A stretch of DNA of 30,428 nucleotides from CAZGCA01 sp964524145. Its GTDB lineage: Bacteria > Hydrogenedentota > CAZGCA01. The DNA is taken from the NCBI GenBank assembly GCA_964524145.1, contig CAZGCA010000073.1, forward strand, positions 1-30,428. Direction: 5' to 3'. The notes below the pieces were generated by a model that was not told the origin of the DNA, ran no database searches, and saw only the letters and a program-made list of their open reading frames with translations. Shown one piece after another: positions 23,799-30,428 of this stretch (its first letter is position 1; the number at the start of each line of letters is the position of its first letter). Made by a program: the position numbers and the translations under genes.

Positions 23799-24850
23799 GA
23801 GGAAACGTTGACCATCGTCTTGATCGTTGATTCCGGGTTGTCGATCGACTGTCGCAACGCCGTCTCGACCTCGGCAAGCGGAAACTCGCCGGTGATCATG
23901 CTCTTGAGGTCGACCTTCCCTTGCGAGGCGAGCGCTATACCGGGTGGATACGTGTTTGCGTACCGGCTGACGGTTTTGATGGCGACCTCGTTGATGATCA
24001 GCCTGATCAGGTTCAACGGAACCATGTCGTCACCGCCCAGACCAATAAGCACGATCGTGCCGCCCGTCCGCACGACGTCTACCGTCTGCGCCATCGTCCT
24101 GCCGGTGCCTGCCGTCTCAAACACGACGTCCGCGCCGATACCGTTCGTCAGGTCCATGATCGCCGCCTCAACGTCGTCGCTCTTCGCGTTGATGGTATGG
24201 GTGGCGCCAAGCTTGCCTGCAAGGTCAAGCCTGAAGTCGTAAAGGTCCGTGATTATCGAGACACCCGCGCCGCACGCGCGTGCCGATTGCAGTGTTGCCA
24301 GACCTATCGGGCCGCCGCCGAGGATGGCTATCGTGTCCCCGGCCCGAATGCCCGACATCTTGACTCCCTGAAGACCGACCGAGAGCGGCTCTATCATGGC
24401 GCCTTCGGCAAGCGTAACGTTATCGGCCAGCTTGTACGTGAACTCTGCTGGATGCACGAGGTACTCGACGTAAGCGCCGTGGACGGGAGGCGTTCCGAGA
24501 AAAACGACGTCCGGGCAGAGGTTGTACCTGCCGTCACGGCAATACCGGCACATCCCGCAGGGCACCCCGGGTTCGATCGCCACTCTATCGCCGGGTTTCA
24601 GGTCGGTGACGCCGGAACCTACTTCCTCGACGACGCCCGCGGACTCGTGCCCGAGAATCAACGGTGCCTCGACAACAAAGTCCCCGATCCGTCCGTGTGT
24701 GTAGTAGTGAACGTCCGACCCGCACACGCCGACAGTACCGATCTTTACGAGAACGTCGTTGTCGTTCGTTATCTCGGGCATCGGTACCTCTTCGACGCGA
24801 AGGTCGCCAACCTTGTGAAGTACCGCTGCCTTGATCATCTTCTCAGCCAT
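23795..24850 (-). CDS. Zinc-dependent polyol-type dehydrogenase, paralog 1
   Basis: 351 aa, same family as its neighbour. Catalytic zinc residues are C43 (GVCGSDVHYY), H68/E69 (GHESAGVVEEVG) and E154 (MIEPLSVGL); structural zinc C98, C101, C104 and C112; NAD(P) loop LGGGPIG. Start ATG 24850 has GGAGGT 9 bases upstream; a longer frame from 24892 would cover that site. It is the first gene of a two-gene operon and is preceded by a perfect palindrome at 24925-24944. The two enzymes probably act on related polyols or on successive oxidations; substrates are not known. Confidence 0.9.
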   Translation of the reverse strand: MAEKMIKAAVLHKVGDLRVEEVPMPEITNDNDVLVKIGTVGVCGSDVHYYTHGRIGDFVVEAPLILGHESAGVVEEVGSGVTDLKPGDRVAIEPGVPCGMCRYCRDGRYNLCPDVVFLGTPPVHGAYVEYLVHPAEFTYKLADNVTLAEGAMIEPLSVGLQGVKMSGIRAGDTIAILGGGPIGLATLQSARACGAGVSIITDLYDFRLDLAGKLGATHTINAKSDDVEAAIMDLTNGIGADVVFETAGTGRTMAQTVDVVRTGGTIVLIGLGGDDMVPLNLIRLIINEVAIKTVSRYANTYPPGIALASQGKVDLKSMITGEFPLAEVETALRQSIDNPESTIKTMVNVSS

Positions 24851-24924
24851 CCTTCGATTACCTCCATTCACGCGGTCAACGCGCGATGCCAACGTCCCTA
24901 TGGAGTTTCTCCAATGCTATTCAT

Positions 24925-24944
24925 TGTCGCCGGACCCGGCGACA
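24925..24944. promoter_or_regulatory. Perfect 9+9 palindrome, candidate operator
   Basis: TGTCGCCGG-AC-CCGGCGACA, 75 bases upstream of the dehydrogenase operon start. Size and symmetry suit a dimeric repressor (LacI, GntR or similar). Without a T-run it is not a terminator for a plus-strand gene, and no gene ends nearby. Confidence 0.45.
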
Positions 24945-25142
24945 GACTATGGTAACATACACACGTAAACTGCACAAACCCGTTCCGACCGTGGTGAACG
25001 GTGCCGAACGCTGTAAACCAATATGTCTCGTTGTGCGTTATACTCAGTGACCTGCGTCCTATGCGTTGACGCCGGAGACCGCGAGGTGTATGCTAAGCCA
25101 GGCTCAATAGTCTGCCAGGATCGTATAGGGTGCGATGCGAGA

Positions 25143-25156
25143 GGGAGGAGCCTCCC
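25143..25156 (+). promoter_or_regulatory. Hairpin sequestering the ribosome binding site
   Basis: GGGAGG-AG-CCTCCC contains the whole Shine-Dalgarno sequence (GGAGG, 25144-25148) of ATG 25159 and can fold on itself (effective loop 4 bases). It could lower or gate translation. Confidence 0.4.
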
Positions 25157-25158
25157 CC

Positions 25159-26022
25159 ATGAATGACTCTGGAGTACGGAACGTCCCGGAACAACGGCCC
25201 ACAGCCAAGGCTCGCGCGTGGCGAGCAGCCTACCTGTTGGGTGTCTTCGCGTTTCTCCTCCCGTTCCTGAGCGTGAAAGGCTGCGATTCGTCGGACTTCG
25301 TCGAGTATCGCGGCTACCAGCTCATGGGAGAGCACGACGGCTGGATCTTCGTAGTGCCGATCTGCATTGGGCTGGCCCTTTTTGCAGTGTCGTTCGTGAA
25401 GCGCCGTCTCGGACCAACTCTCGAAGGCTTCTTTAAGAGCTGGAAAACACTTTTGGCCGCGACTGCTGCGGGTATCGTGGTGTTCTGCCCCTCTTACCTG
25501 TTCCTTTTCGACACCGTACGCCCGAAAATCGGACAACTCCTCGGTGGCGCCTGCTGGACCGGCCTCTATCTGGTAAGTATGATAGTCGCGTTTCGGCATC
25601 TTTACAGGGCGAGACGCGCTCCTGCTGCGCTTGGTTCAGGCAAGCCTGGCGGATTCTTCATGCTGCGTGTTCTCCAATACGTTTTGGGTCTTCTCGTTCT
25701 GGTCGTCCCGTTTGCGCCCCTTATCCTCGAAGAACACAGTTACGAGTATCTGGGGTTGGCTGTTGTTGGCATCTGCCTTTTCTCGATTCCGGTCGTCCTG
25801 GTGTTGTACTCTGCTGTGCAGGGGCTCGGCACCGGGGACCGATGGGCCGTTATGTGGGGCTTCTTGCTCTCCTTGATCATCCTGGCCGGCGGAGCTGTCA
25901 GCACAGTGCTTGCGATTAGAGAGACTGATTTGTGGCTGCTGGCCGTGACACTACCGGTATCCTGTCTTGCTGCTGCAGCGTTTCTGAGCGCGATTCCTGC
26001 GATTAGGCAGCGTCGTGCTTGA
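25159..26022 (+). CDS. Polytopic membrane protein of unknown function
   Basis: 287 aa with about eight hydrophobic segments. The first (AYLLGVFAFLLPFLSVKGC) is followed by a short loop (DSSDFVEYRGYQLMG), then segments near 63-78, 97-117, 126-144, 165-186, 192-212, 224-243 and 251-275. 'LLPFLSVKGC' openings are common in small uncharacterised bacterial membrane proteins, but I know no function. ATG 25159 is preferred over the ATG at 25135 because GGAGG falls between them at good spacing. That site is inside a hairpin. It is followed after 192 bases by the DUF4139 pair. Confidence 0.8.
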   Translation: MNDSGVRNVPEQRPTAKARAWRAAYLLGVFAFLLPFLSVKGCDSSDFVEYRGYQLMGEHDGWIFVVPICIGLALFAVSFVKRRLGPTLEGFFKSWKTLLAATAAGIVVFCPSYLFLFDTVRPKIGQLLGGACWTGLYLVSMIVAFRHLYRARRAPAALGSGKPGGFFMLRVLQYVLGLLVLVVPFAPLILEEHSYEYLGLAVVGICLFSIPVVLVLYSAVQGLGTGDRWAVMWGFLLSLIILAGGAVSTVLAIRETDLWLLAVTLPVSCLAAAAFLSAIPAIRQRRA

Positions 26023-26214
26023 TGCTGAAATCGCAAGAGAGACGCCAAAGGTGGTGGCGGAAGCCGAGAGACCGGCCGGCAGTGATAGAGTATGTCTCGG
26101 ACTTGTGTAACCGGACACTAAGAAATCTCCGTGTTATACGTTATACTAGTAAGTCGAAGATTGCGTGTGCGATCCGCTGACAAAGGACGCCGAGCACGGC
26201 GGAGGAGGTGTGTG

Positions 26215-27873
26215 ATGCGTAAAGCGGTTCCGTTGTTGATTCTTTTCTTTGTGTATGCGGTCGGGATCTCTGGTGCCGGGGAGATAACCGTCGAGTCAAA
26301 GATCGACCGGGTGACCGTCTACCGGGACCGCGCCGAGGTAACGCGCGTGGGGACCGTGGACGTGCCGGTCGGCGCGCACGAGCTGAGCTTCGACGCTCTG
26401 CCGGCAGGCGTGCAAGCGGACACGCTGCGCGTTTCCGGGAAAGGGTCTGCCGCGGTCACGATAGGCGGTGTCGAGGCGCGGCGCGCGTTCCACGCAGAGG
26501 AACAGATCGCGCGCGTCCGCGAACTGCGGGAGCGTATCGAGGCGCTCTCGGACGAGTCGAAACGCATCGACGGCCGCCTGAACGTGATCCAGCACCAGCA
26601 GAAGTTCCTCAATTCCATTCACGTTGCCCCACTGAAGGACCTGCCCGAAGAGTACGAACTGCCGAAACCTTCGCTCGCCAACTGGGAGAAGACGCTTGGT
26701 CTGCTAAGCACCGGGCTTGACGATCTGGTCGAGAACCGGCTGGCACTCGACCGGCAGAAGCGAAATCTCGGACGCGAGATCGAAGCGATAACAAACGAGC
26801 GGAACAAGGTTCAAGGCATGCAAGGCCGGTCAACGGTCTCCGGTGTCGTTGACGTGGACGTCGAGCGGTCGGGCTCGCTGACTCTCGAACTGACCTACGT
26901 TGTGCGACCGGCATATTGGCTGCCACTGTACGACCTCCGGCTGGACACCGACAAGAAACGGGTCGAGCTGACGTACACGGGTACGGTAACGCAGAAGACC
27001 GGCGAGGATTGGTCGAACGTGAAGCTGTCGCTCTCGACGGCACAACCTCAAGTCGGTGCCAGCGCGCCCGAGCTGAACCCGATTCATCTTGCTGAGTACA
27101 GGGCCGAGCCGTCCCGGGCGCGGCCCACTGTCGAGCGCGGGACTCTTGCCCCCGCTAAGACGCTTACGTATGGAGCAGTGGGAGACGGGGTCGGGGGAGT
27201 AGCACTTTTGGGACTCGTTGACGCCGTACCGGAACAAGCGGCGATGATGGTGAAAGGCCCGCTGGTGCTCTTCGAGGTGCCGGGCCGCGAGGAGATACCG
27301 TCGGACGGCAATCCGCACAGAGCGACGGTCGCAATTGAATCGTTCACTGCGAAGCTCGAACATGTCGCCGTGCCCAAGATGGTCGCGCACACGTTTCTCA
27401 AAGCGAAGCTGACCAACCGGACCGACACTCCGTTCCTGGCAGGGAAGACCAACGTATTCGTCGGCGGCAACTTTGTCGGCTCGGGCTGGCTGGATGCCGT
27501 AGCCCCGACCGAGAAGTTCGAGGTGGGGTTTGGCGCGGACGAATCCGTGAAGGTCGAACGCACAGAGTTGAAGGATCTTAAGGGCAAGAGCGGCATATTT
27601 AAGAATCGCAAGAGCATTGCGCGGGGGTACGAGATCAAGATCGCCAACTATCGCGACGAATCGGTTCGACTCACGCTTTTCGATCAAGTACCCGTCGCGA
27701 AAGACGAGGAGATAAAGGTCAAGTTCGAGGAGTCGAGCATCAAGCCGACCGAACAGACCGAACTGGGCGTTCTCAGTTGGAAACTCAAACTCAAACCGCG
27801 TGAGGAGAAGGAGTTACAGTTCGAATACCTTGTCGAGCATCCCAAGAACCGAAGACTGGTTGGGCTCGACTGA
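26215..27873 (+). CDS. Exported DUF4139 (MuiA-like) protein, copy 1
   Basis: 552 aa. Signal peptide MRKAVPLLILFFVYAVGISGAG. Residues about 25-95 form the DUF4140 beta domain (KIDRVTVYRDRAEVTRVGTV). A coiled coil follows (about 97-200), then the DUF4139 body (LTLELTYVVRPAYWLPLYDL, QKTGEDWSNVKLSLSTAQPQ, ending KLKPREEKELQFEYLVEHP). In the literature the family is named after the mucoidy inhibitor A protein (MuiA) and has no firm mechanism; a cell-surface or periplasmic scaffold role is inferred. ATG 26215 has GGAGGAGGT upstream; a longer frame from 26131 is unlikely because that site would be internal. A paralog starts 18 bases after its stop. Confidence 0.88.
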   Translation: MRKAVPLLILFFVYAVGISGAGEITVESKIDRVTVYRDRAEVTRVGTVDVPVGAHELSFDALPAGVQADTLRVSGKGSAAVTIGGVEARRAFHAEEQIARVRELRERIEALSDESKRIDGRLNVIQHQQKFLNSIHVAPLKDLPEEYELPKPSLANWEKTLGLLSTGLDDLVENRLALDRQKRNLGREIEAITNERNKVQGMQGRSTVSGVVDVDVERSGSLTLELTYVVRPAYWLPLYDLRLDTDKKRVELTYTGTVTQKTGEDWSNVKLSLSTAQPQVGASAPELNPIHLAEYRAEPSRARPTVERGTLAPAKTLTYGAVGDGVGGVALLGLVDAVPEQAAMMVKGPLVLFEVPGREEIPSDGNPHRATVAIESFTAKLEHVAVPKMVAHTFLKAKLTNRTDTPFLAGKTNVFVGGNFVGSGWLDAVAPTEKFEVGFGADESVKVERTELKDLKGKSGIFKNRKSIARGYEIKIANYRDESVRLTLFDQVPVAKDEEIKVKFEESSIKPTEQTELGVLSWKLKLKPREEKELQFEYLVEHPKNRRLVGLD

Positions 27874-27891
27874 GTGAGGGAGGTGAGAGCT

Positions 27892-29574
27892 ATGCGTAAG
27901 GCAGGTATCGGCACATTGGTTATGGTCCTGGGGCTCGTTTCTGGAGGCGCGTTCGCTGCACATGAAATAACGGCCGATTCCACCGTCGCACGGGCGACCG
28001 TATACGGCGACCGGGCCGAAGTCACGCGAGCGGCAACGGTCCAGCTTGTTCCCGGGGAACACGAAGTGCGGTTCGAGCCGTTGCCCGCGTCGCTTGTGCC
28101 GGACTCGGTGCGTGTGTCCGGAGAAGGGACTGCAAAAGTGACGATCGGGGGCGTCGAGATCGATCGAAGCTGGCATCCCGAACGGCAGGCGGGACGAGCC
28201 AAAGAGCTGGAAGAGAAGATAGAATCGCTCGATGACGAGATGAAAGAGATCAATGCGAGGAAAACAGTCATCCAGCAACAGGAGAGATTTATCTCGACGG
28301 TCGAGCAGTACTCTGCGTCGAACCTCTCGAAGTCGCTCGCGGTCTCGAGCGAGACGACGCTCGATCCCTCCGAGATCGTCGGCTTCGTCGGGACGCAGCG
28401 AGTCGCTCTCAGCGAGCTGATACTCGAGCTCGAGACGCGCGAGCGGGCGATCAACCGCGAGCTCGAAGCGCTCAGGAACAAGCTCGCTCACGTTGCAGAC
28501 GCCAGAGGGAACGAGTCAATTGCGGCGGTCGTGGATGTCGACGCGGAGACGGCGGGGAATCTGGCTCTCGAACTGACGTACGTCGTCCCGGACGCGTTCT
28601 GGAGGCCGATCTACGATGCGAGGCTTGCCGACAATCAGAAATCGGTCGAGCTGGGGTACAACGCCGTCGTCGTCCAGAAGACCGGCGAGGATTGGCTCGA
28701 CGTCGGGCTGAGGTTATCAACTGCGCAACCGCAGATAGGTGCGCGAATACCCGAACTCGCCCCGTTGCAACTCGCGTTGGCCACACCGCAAGTGCGTCGT
28801 GCAAGAGCCGCCGGTCGGGTCGTCGCCGGGCAAGCGGCCCCGCCGCCCGCACCGCCAACAAGAGAGTACTTTCTCGATGGCGAGATGGACGAGTTGAAGG
28901 CGTTGGGGTACCTGGACCAAAAGGCCAAGGTGCGCGTTGCCGCCGTCGAGTCGAAAGGGATATCAGTGCTCTTTACGGTTCCGGGCAAGGAGGATATACC
29001 CAGCGACGGTAACGAGCACAAGACAGCCGTCTCGACCGCGAAGTTCAAGGTCGAACCGAAACACATCGCCGTGCCGAAGCTGAGCCCGCATGTCTTTCTC
29101 GAATGCGAGATACTCAACGAGAGCGACCTTCCGCTTCTGCCGGGCAAGGTCAACACGTTTGTTTCGGGCAACTTCGTTGGGGCGTCCACCATCGACGCCG
29201 TCGCGCCTGAAGAGGAGTTCGAACTCGGATTTGGCGTCGACGCCGCCGTCAAGGTCGAACGCGAAGAGCTGCGCGACGTACGCGGAAAGAGCGGCATACT
29301 CAAGGGCAAACGGCGTGTCACGCGCGGGTACGAGTTTACCGTCAACAACAACCGCAAAGAGAACGTCAGCATCACGATTGTGGACCAGATACCTGTCTCG
29401 CACGATGAGGACGTGAAAGTGTCCATCACCGAGGCGAGCATCGAACCTGCCGAGAAGAACGAAGATGGCATCCTCGAGTGGAAGCTCTCGCTCAAGCCCC
29501 GCGAGGAGAAGAAGTTCCAGTTCGAGTATCAAGTCGAGTATCCAAAATCGAAACACGTGTCCGGACTCGAGTGA
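27892..29574 (+). CDS. Exported DUF4139 (MuiA-like) protein, copy 2
   Basis: 560 aa. Signal peptide (MRKAGIGTLVMVLGLVSGGA, ending FAA|HE). Same domain order as copy 1: DUF4140 (STVARATVYGDRAEVTRAAT), coiled coil (about 100-210), DUF4139 (LALELTYVVPDAFWRPIYDA, ending LKPREEKKFQFEYQVEYP). Copy 2 carries a proline-rich insert (GQAAPPPAPPTREY) in the middle of the DUF4139 part; copy 1 has a glycine-rich stretch there (YGAVGDGVGGVALLG). The ATG has GGGAGGTGAG upstream and lies 18 bases after copy 1, so the pair is one operon. The two proteins may form a heteromer. Confidence 0.88.
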   Translation: MRKAGIGTLVMVLGLVSGGAFAAHEITADSTVARATVYGDRAEVTRAATVQLVPGEHEVRFEPLPASLVPDSVRVSGEGTAKVTIGGVEIDRSWHPERQAGRAKELEEKIESLDDEMKEINARKTVIQQQERFISTVEQYSASNLSKSLAVSSETTLDPSEIVGFVGTQRVALSELILELETRERAINRELEALRNKLAHVADARGNESIAAVVDVDAETAGNLALELTYVVPDAFWRPIYDARLADNQKSVELGYNAVVVQKTGEDWLDVGLRLSTAQPQIGARIPELAPLQLALATPQVRRARAAGRVVAGQAAPPPAPPTREYFLDGEMDELKALGYLDQKAKVRVAAVESKGISVLFTVPGKEDIPSDGNEHKTAVSTAKFKVEPKHIAVPKLSPHVFLECEILNESDLPLLPGKVNTFVSGNFVGASTIDAVAPEEEFELGFGVDAAVKVEREELRDVRGKSGILKGKRRVTRGYEFTVNNNRKENVSITIVDQIPVSHDEDVKVSITEASIEPAEKNEDGILEWKLSLKPREEKKFQFEYQVEYPKSKHVSGLE

Positions 29575-29760
29575 CGGCGAGCGCGTTGCGACACGTCAAG
29601 CAAACACCTCCCGAGTGAGGCGCCGGAACAGGCATCCCGGGTACTCTCCAGTCTGGTACTGCCCACAATATCTACACTTGTGCCTCCCTGTCAACCCTAC
29701 ATCTTGATCCCCATTAGCTACCAACGTCTTTGATCGTATTTCGGATGCGTGACAAAACAC

Positions 29761-29789
29761 TTGACAAAAAAGGAAATTTGTGGTATACC
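29761..29789 (+). promoter_or_regulatory. Promoter for the zinc-ribbon microprotein transcript
   Basis: Perfect TTGACA (29761-29766), exactly 17 bases (A/T-rich), TATACC (29784-29789; 4/6). The likely transcript starts near 29796 and would end at the terminators 30158-30228, a unit of about 400-430 bases. Confidence 0.7.
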
Positions 29790-29921
29790 TCATCTTGGTA
29801 CTCGTGAGGTGCTGGTAGCTGAGCACAACGTGAAAGGACAAGGTTGCTCTACGTGTCCGCGGGTAGGACAAGGAAGGAGGGCAGTGCAGAGGGAATACGC
29901 ACGAGCCTGACAACGAGGGGA

Positions 29922-29948
29922 GGTACTTGGCAGTCTCTGCTGGGTACT
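29922..29948 (+). promoter_or_regulatory. Leader hairpin just upstream of the ribosome site
   Basis: GGTACTTGGCAG (29922-29933) pairs with CTGCTGGGTACT (29937-29948) over 12 pairs, four of them G-U, around a TCT loop. It ends 10 bases before the AAGGAGG site of GTG 29970. The G-U pairs mean it folds only in the plus-strand RNA sense. Confidence 0.45.
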
Positions 29949-29969
29949 CAGGCCACCAAGGAGGTTCGC

Positions 29970-30149
29970 GTGGCAAGAATCCCTTGTCCACTCTGTGGGG
30001 CGTCCATAGATGAGGTCAGTGCGATCTCGCACATCGAGCTCGAAGAGTTCGTCCTCGAAGACATCGAAATGGACAATCCAGACTGGGTGGAGACGGACCC
30101 TATATGTGAATCATGCGCCACCTACTACGGCGGTGCGGTTCGCATGTGA
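29970..30149 (+). CDS. Zinc-ribbon microprotein (59 aa)
   Basis: 59 codons, GTG start at 29970 with AAGGAGG (29958-29964) 5 bases upstream. CPLCG (6-10) near the start and CESC (48-51) near the end make a CxxC...CxxC zinc ribbon. The long acidic helix-like middle (SHIELEEFVLEDIEMDNPDW) separates the knuckles by about 38 residues. A longer frame from 29844 is open but has no ribosome site and crosses the leader hairpin, so it is rejected. The gene has its own promoter and two terminators, so it is monocistronic. Function unknown; possibly a small adaptor or a transcription- or translation-associated protein. Confidence 0.75.
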   Translation: MARIPCPLCGASIDEVSAISHIELEEFVLEDIEMDNPDWVETDPICESCATYYGGAVRM

Positions 30150-30157
30150 CCTACCCC

Positions 30158-30188
30158 GGGCGCTCAGAATTTCAGCGCCCCAGTTTTT
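30158..30188 (+). terminator. Intrinsic terminator 1
   Basis: GGGCGCT (30158-30164) pairs with AGCGCCC (30174-30180), followed by cagTTTTT (30181-30188). It lies 8 bases after the microprotein stop. Confidence 0.7.
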
Positions 30189-30189
30189 G

Positions 30190-30228
30190 CAAGAAAAAGG
30201 GCGGTATCCCTGCACCGCCCTTTTCTTG
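30190..30228. terminator. Intrinsic terminator 2, bidirectional
   Basis: CAAGAAAA(A)GGGCGGT pairs with ACCGCCCTTTTCTTG around an 8-base loop; one A is unpaired. An A-run on one side and a T-run on the other allow action in both directions. Confidence 0.85.
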
Positions 30229-30428
30229 TTATGTACGATCGGCATACGCGCGAAGGTGGGTGCGCATTGCCCGGAAATGTTTGTGTGCCTGCGTTGTTGC
30301 TGCCCACGTTGTTCCTGCCCTGCGATCCGCCATCCTCTCGGGAAGGTTCGAATAGTACTAGCCCGCTTTTCTGACCGGAGGTCGTGACGAAACGCCGGAG
30401 ATGCCTATGGATACAAGGAGCGCGACCG

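Larger units (their letters stand above)
24851..25158. other. Divergent control region, dehydrogenase operon and membrane protein gene
   Basis: 308 bases without a gene. It holds an inverted repeat TGGAG-TTT-CTCCA (24901-24913), the perfect palindrome 24925-24944, a TATACT word (25039-25044) without a good -35, and the hairpin covering the ribosome site of the next gene (25143-25156). Confidence 0.55.
29575..29969. other. Intergenic region with promoter and structured leader
   Basis: 395 bases. From 29596 on the minus strand there is a reading frame ending CRYCGQYQTGEYPGC..., possibly a zinc-finger remnant, but with no supported start. The plus strand carries the promoter 29761-29789 and a leader of about 170 bases with hairpins (GTGCT/AGCAC near 29810-29835, and the 12-pair hairpin 29922-29948). 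Confidence 0.5.

Noticed and set aside
22698..24242. 514-codon plus-strand frame opposite the dehydrogenase operon
   Set aside because: It is arginine- and tyrosine-rich, without domain motifs. The opposite strand encodes two full zinc dehydrogenases with all metal ligands.
29844..29969. N-terminal extension of the zinc-ribbon gene
   Set aside because: The frame is open but has no ribosome site and covers a stable leader hairpin. GTG 29970 has AAGGAGG at ideal spacing and starts right at the conserved part.
29797..29969. Leader as a known RNA (SRP, RNase P, tmRNA)
   Set aside because: None of the conserved core words of these RNAs is present.
30401..30428. Start of a next gene at ATG 30401 or 30407
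   Set aside because: Fewer than ten codons are visible, and the ribosome-site spacing supports neither start well. An AAGGAG at 30415-30420 may serve a gene beyond the window.
1..30428. CRISPR array, tRNA, rRNA, insertion sequence
   Set aside because: No regularly spaced direct repeats, no tRNA T-arm pattern with a matching cloverleaf, no rRNA-like sequence and no transposase or integrase motif were found by reading.

Overview
The window looks like a chromosomal segment (about 30 kb, fairly GC-rich) of an uncultured-type Gram-negative heterotroph. The best fit is the Planctomycetes/Hydrogenedentes/Lentisphaerae neighbourhood. The reasons are inference from content: several exported proteins (a GH2-type enzyme, a short ceramidase-domain protein, a ChbG-like deacetylase, an NHL propeller), a dockerin-like tail with aspartate-rich loops, a UVR-motif protein without a nuclease, and intergenic hairpin mosaics of a kind I recall from such genomes. 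There is no rRNA or tRNA to prove the phylum. One run of 100 Ns (6533-6632) lies inside a gene and shows this is a scaffolded draft assembly.

Layout. 1-2308: four minus-strand genes (a dihydrodiol-dehydrogenase-like Gfo/Idh/MocA oxidoreductase, a hypothetical protein, a DinB-like C-terminal fragment, a 53-aa membrane protein). Two sites between them have the structure of integron attC sites, and the block is flanked by direct repeats (1-51 and 2702-2750). 2309-2887: repeat-rich spacer. 2888-5797: exported GH2-family enzyme. 5933-6811: exported dockerin-like protein, convergent with it across a long hairpin. 7366-8869: a beta-hydroxyacid dehydrogenase family protein and a DJ-1/PfpI protein. 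9070-12808: a tight set of three exported proteins (ceramidase domain, ChbG/YdjC deacetylase, NHL propeller). 13055-14416: an NCS1-type permease with its own strong promoter.

14543-18697 (minus): a UDP-sugar pyrophosphorylase, a small lipoprotein, RmuC and a UVR-motif protein, all in one direction. 18895-19596 (minus) is a GT2 glycosyltransferase, divergent from shikimate dehydrogenase (19925-20806, plus); clear promoters lie between them. 20853-22572 (minus) is a translationally coupled three-gene unit: two different DUF488 proteins and a protein that may be a dual-OB-fold type. I regard this as the best candidate for an undescribed functional module. 22767-24850 (minus): two overlapping paralogous zinc polyol-type dehydrogenases behind a perfect palindrome. 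25159-26022: a polytopic membrane protein. 26215-29574: tandem exported DUF4139 (MuiA-like) proteins. 29970-30149: a 59-aa zinc-ribbon microprotein with a strong promoter, a structured leader and tandem terminators.

Taken together, the genes suggest breakdown and recycling of sugars, amino sugars and lipids outside the cytoplasm, fed by polyol and sugar oxidoreductases, plus some housekeeping functions (aroE, rmuC, UDP-sugar synthesis). No CRISPR array, transposase, integrase, tRNA or rRNA was seen.
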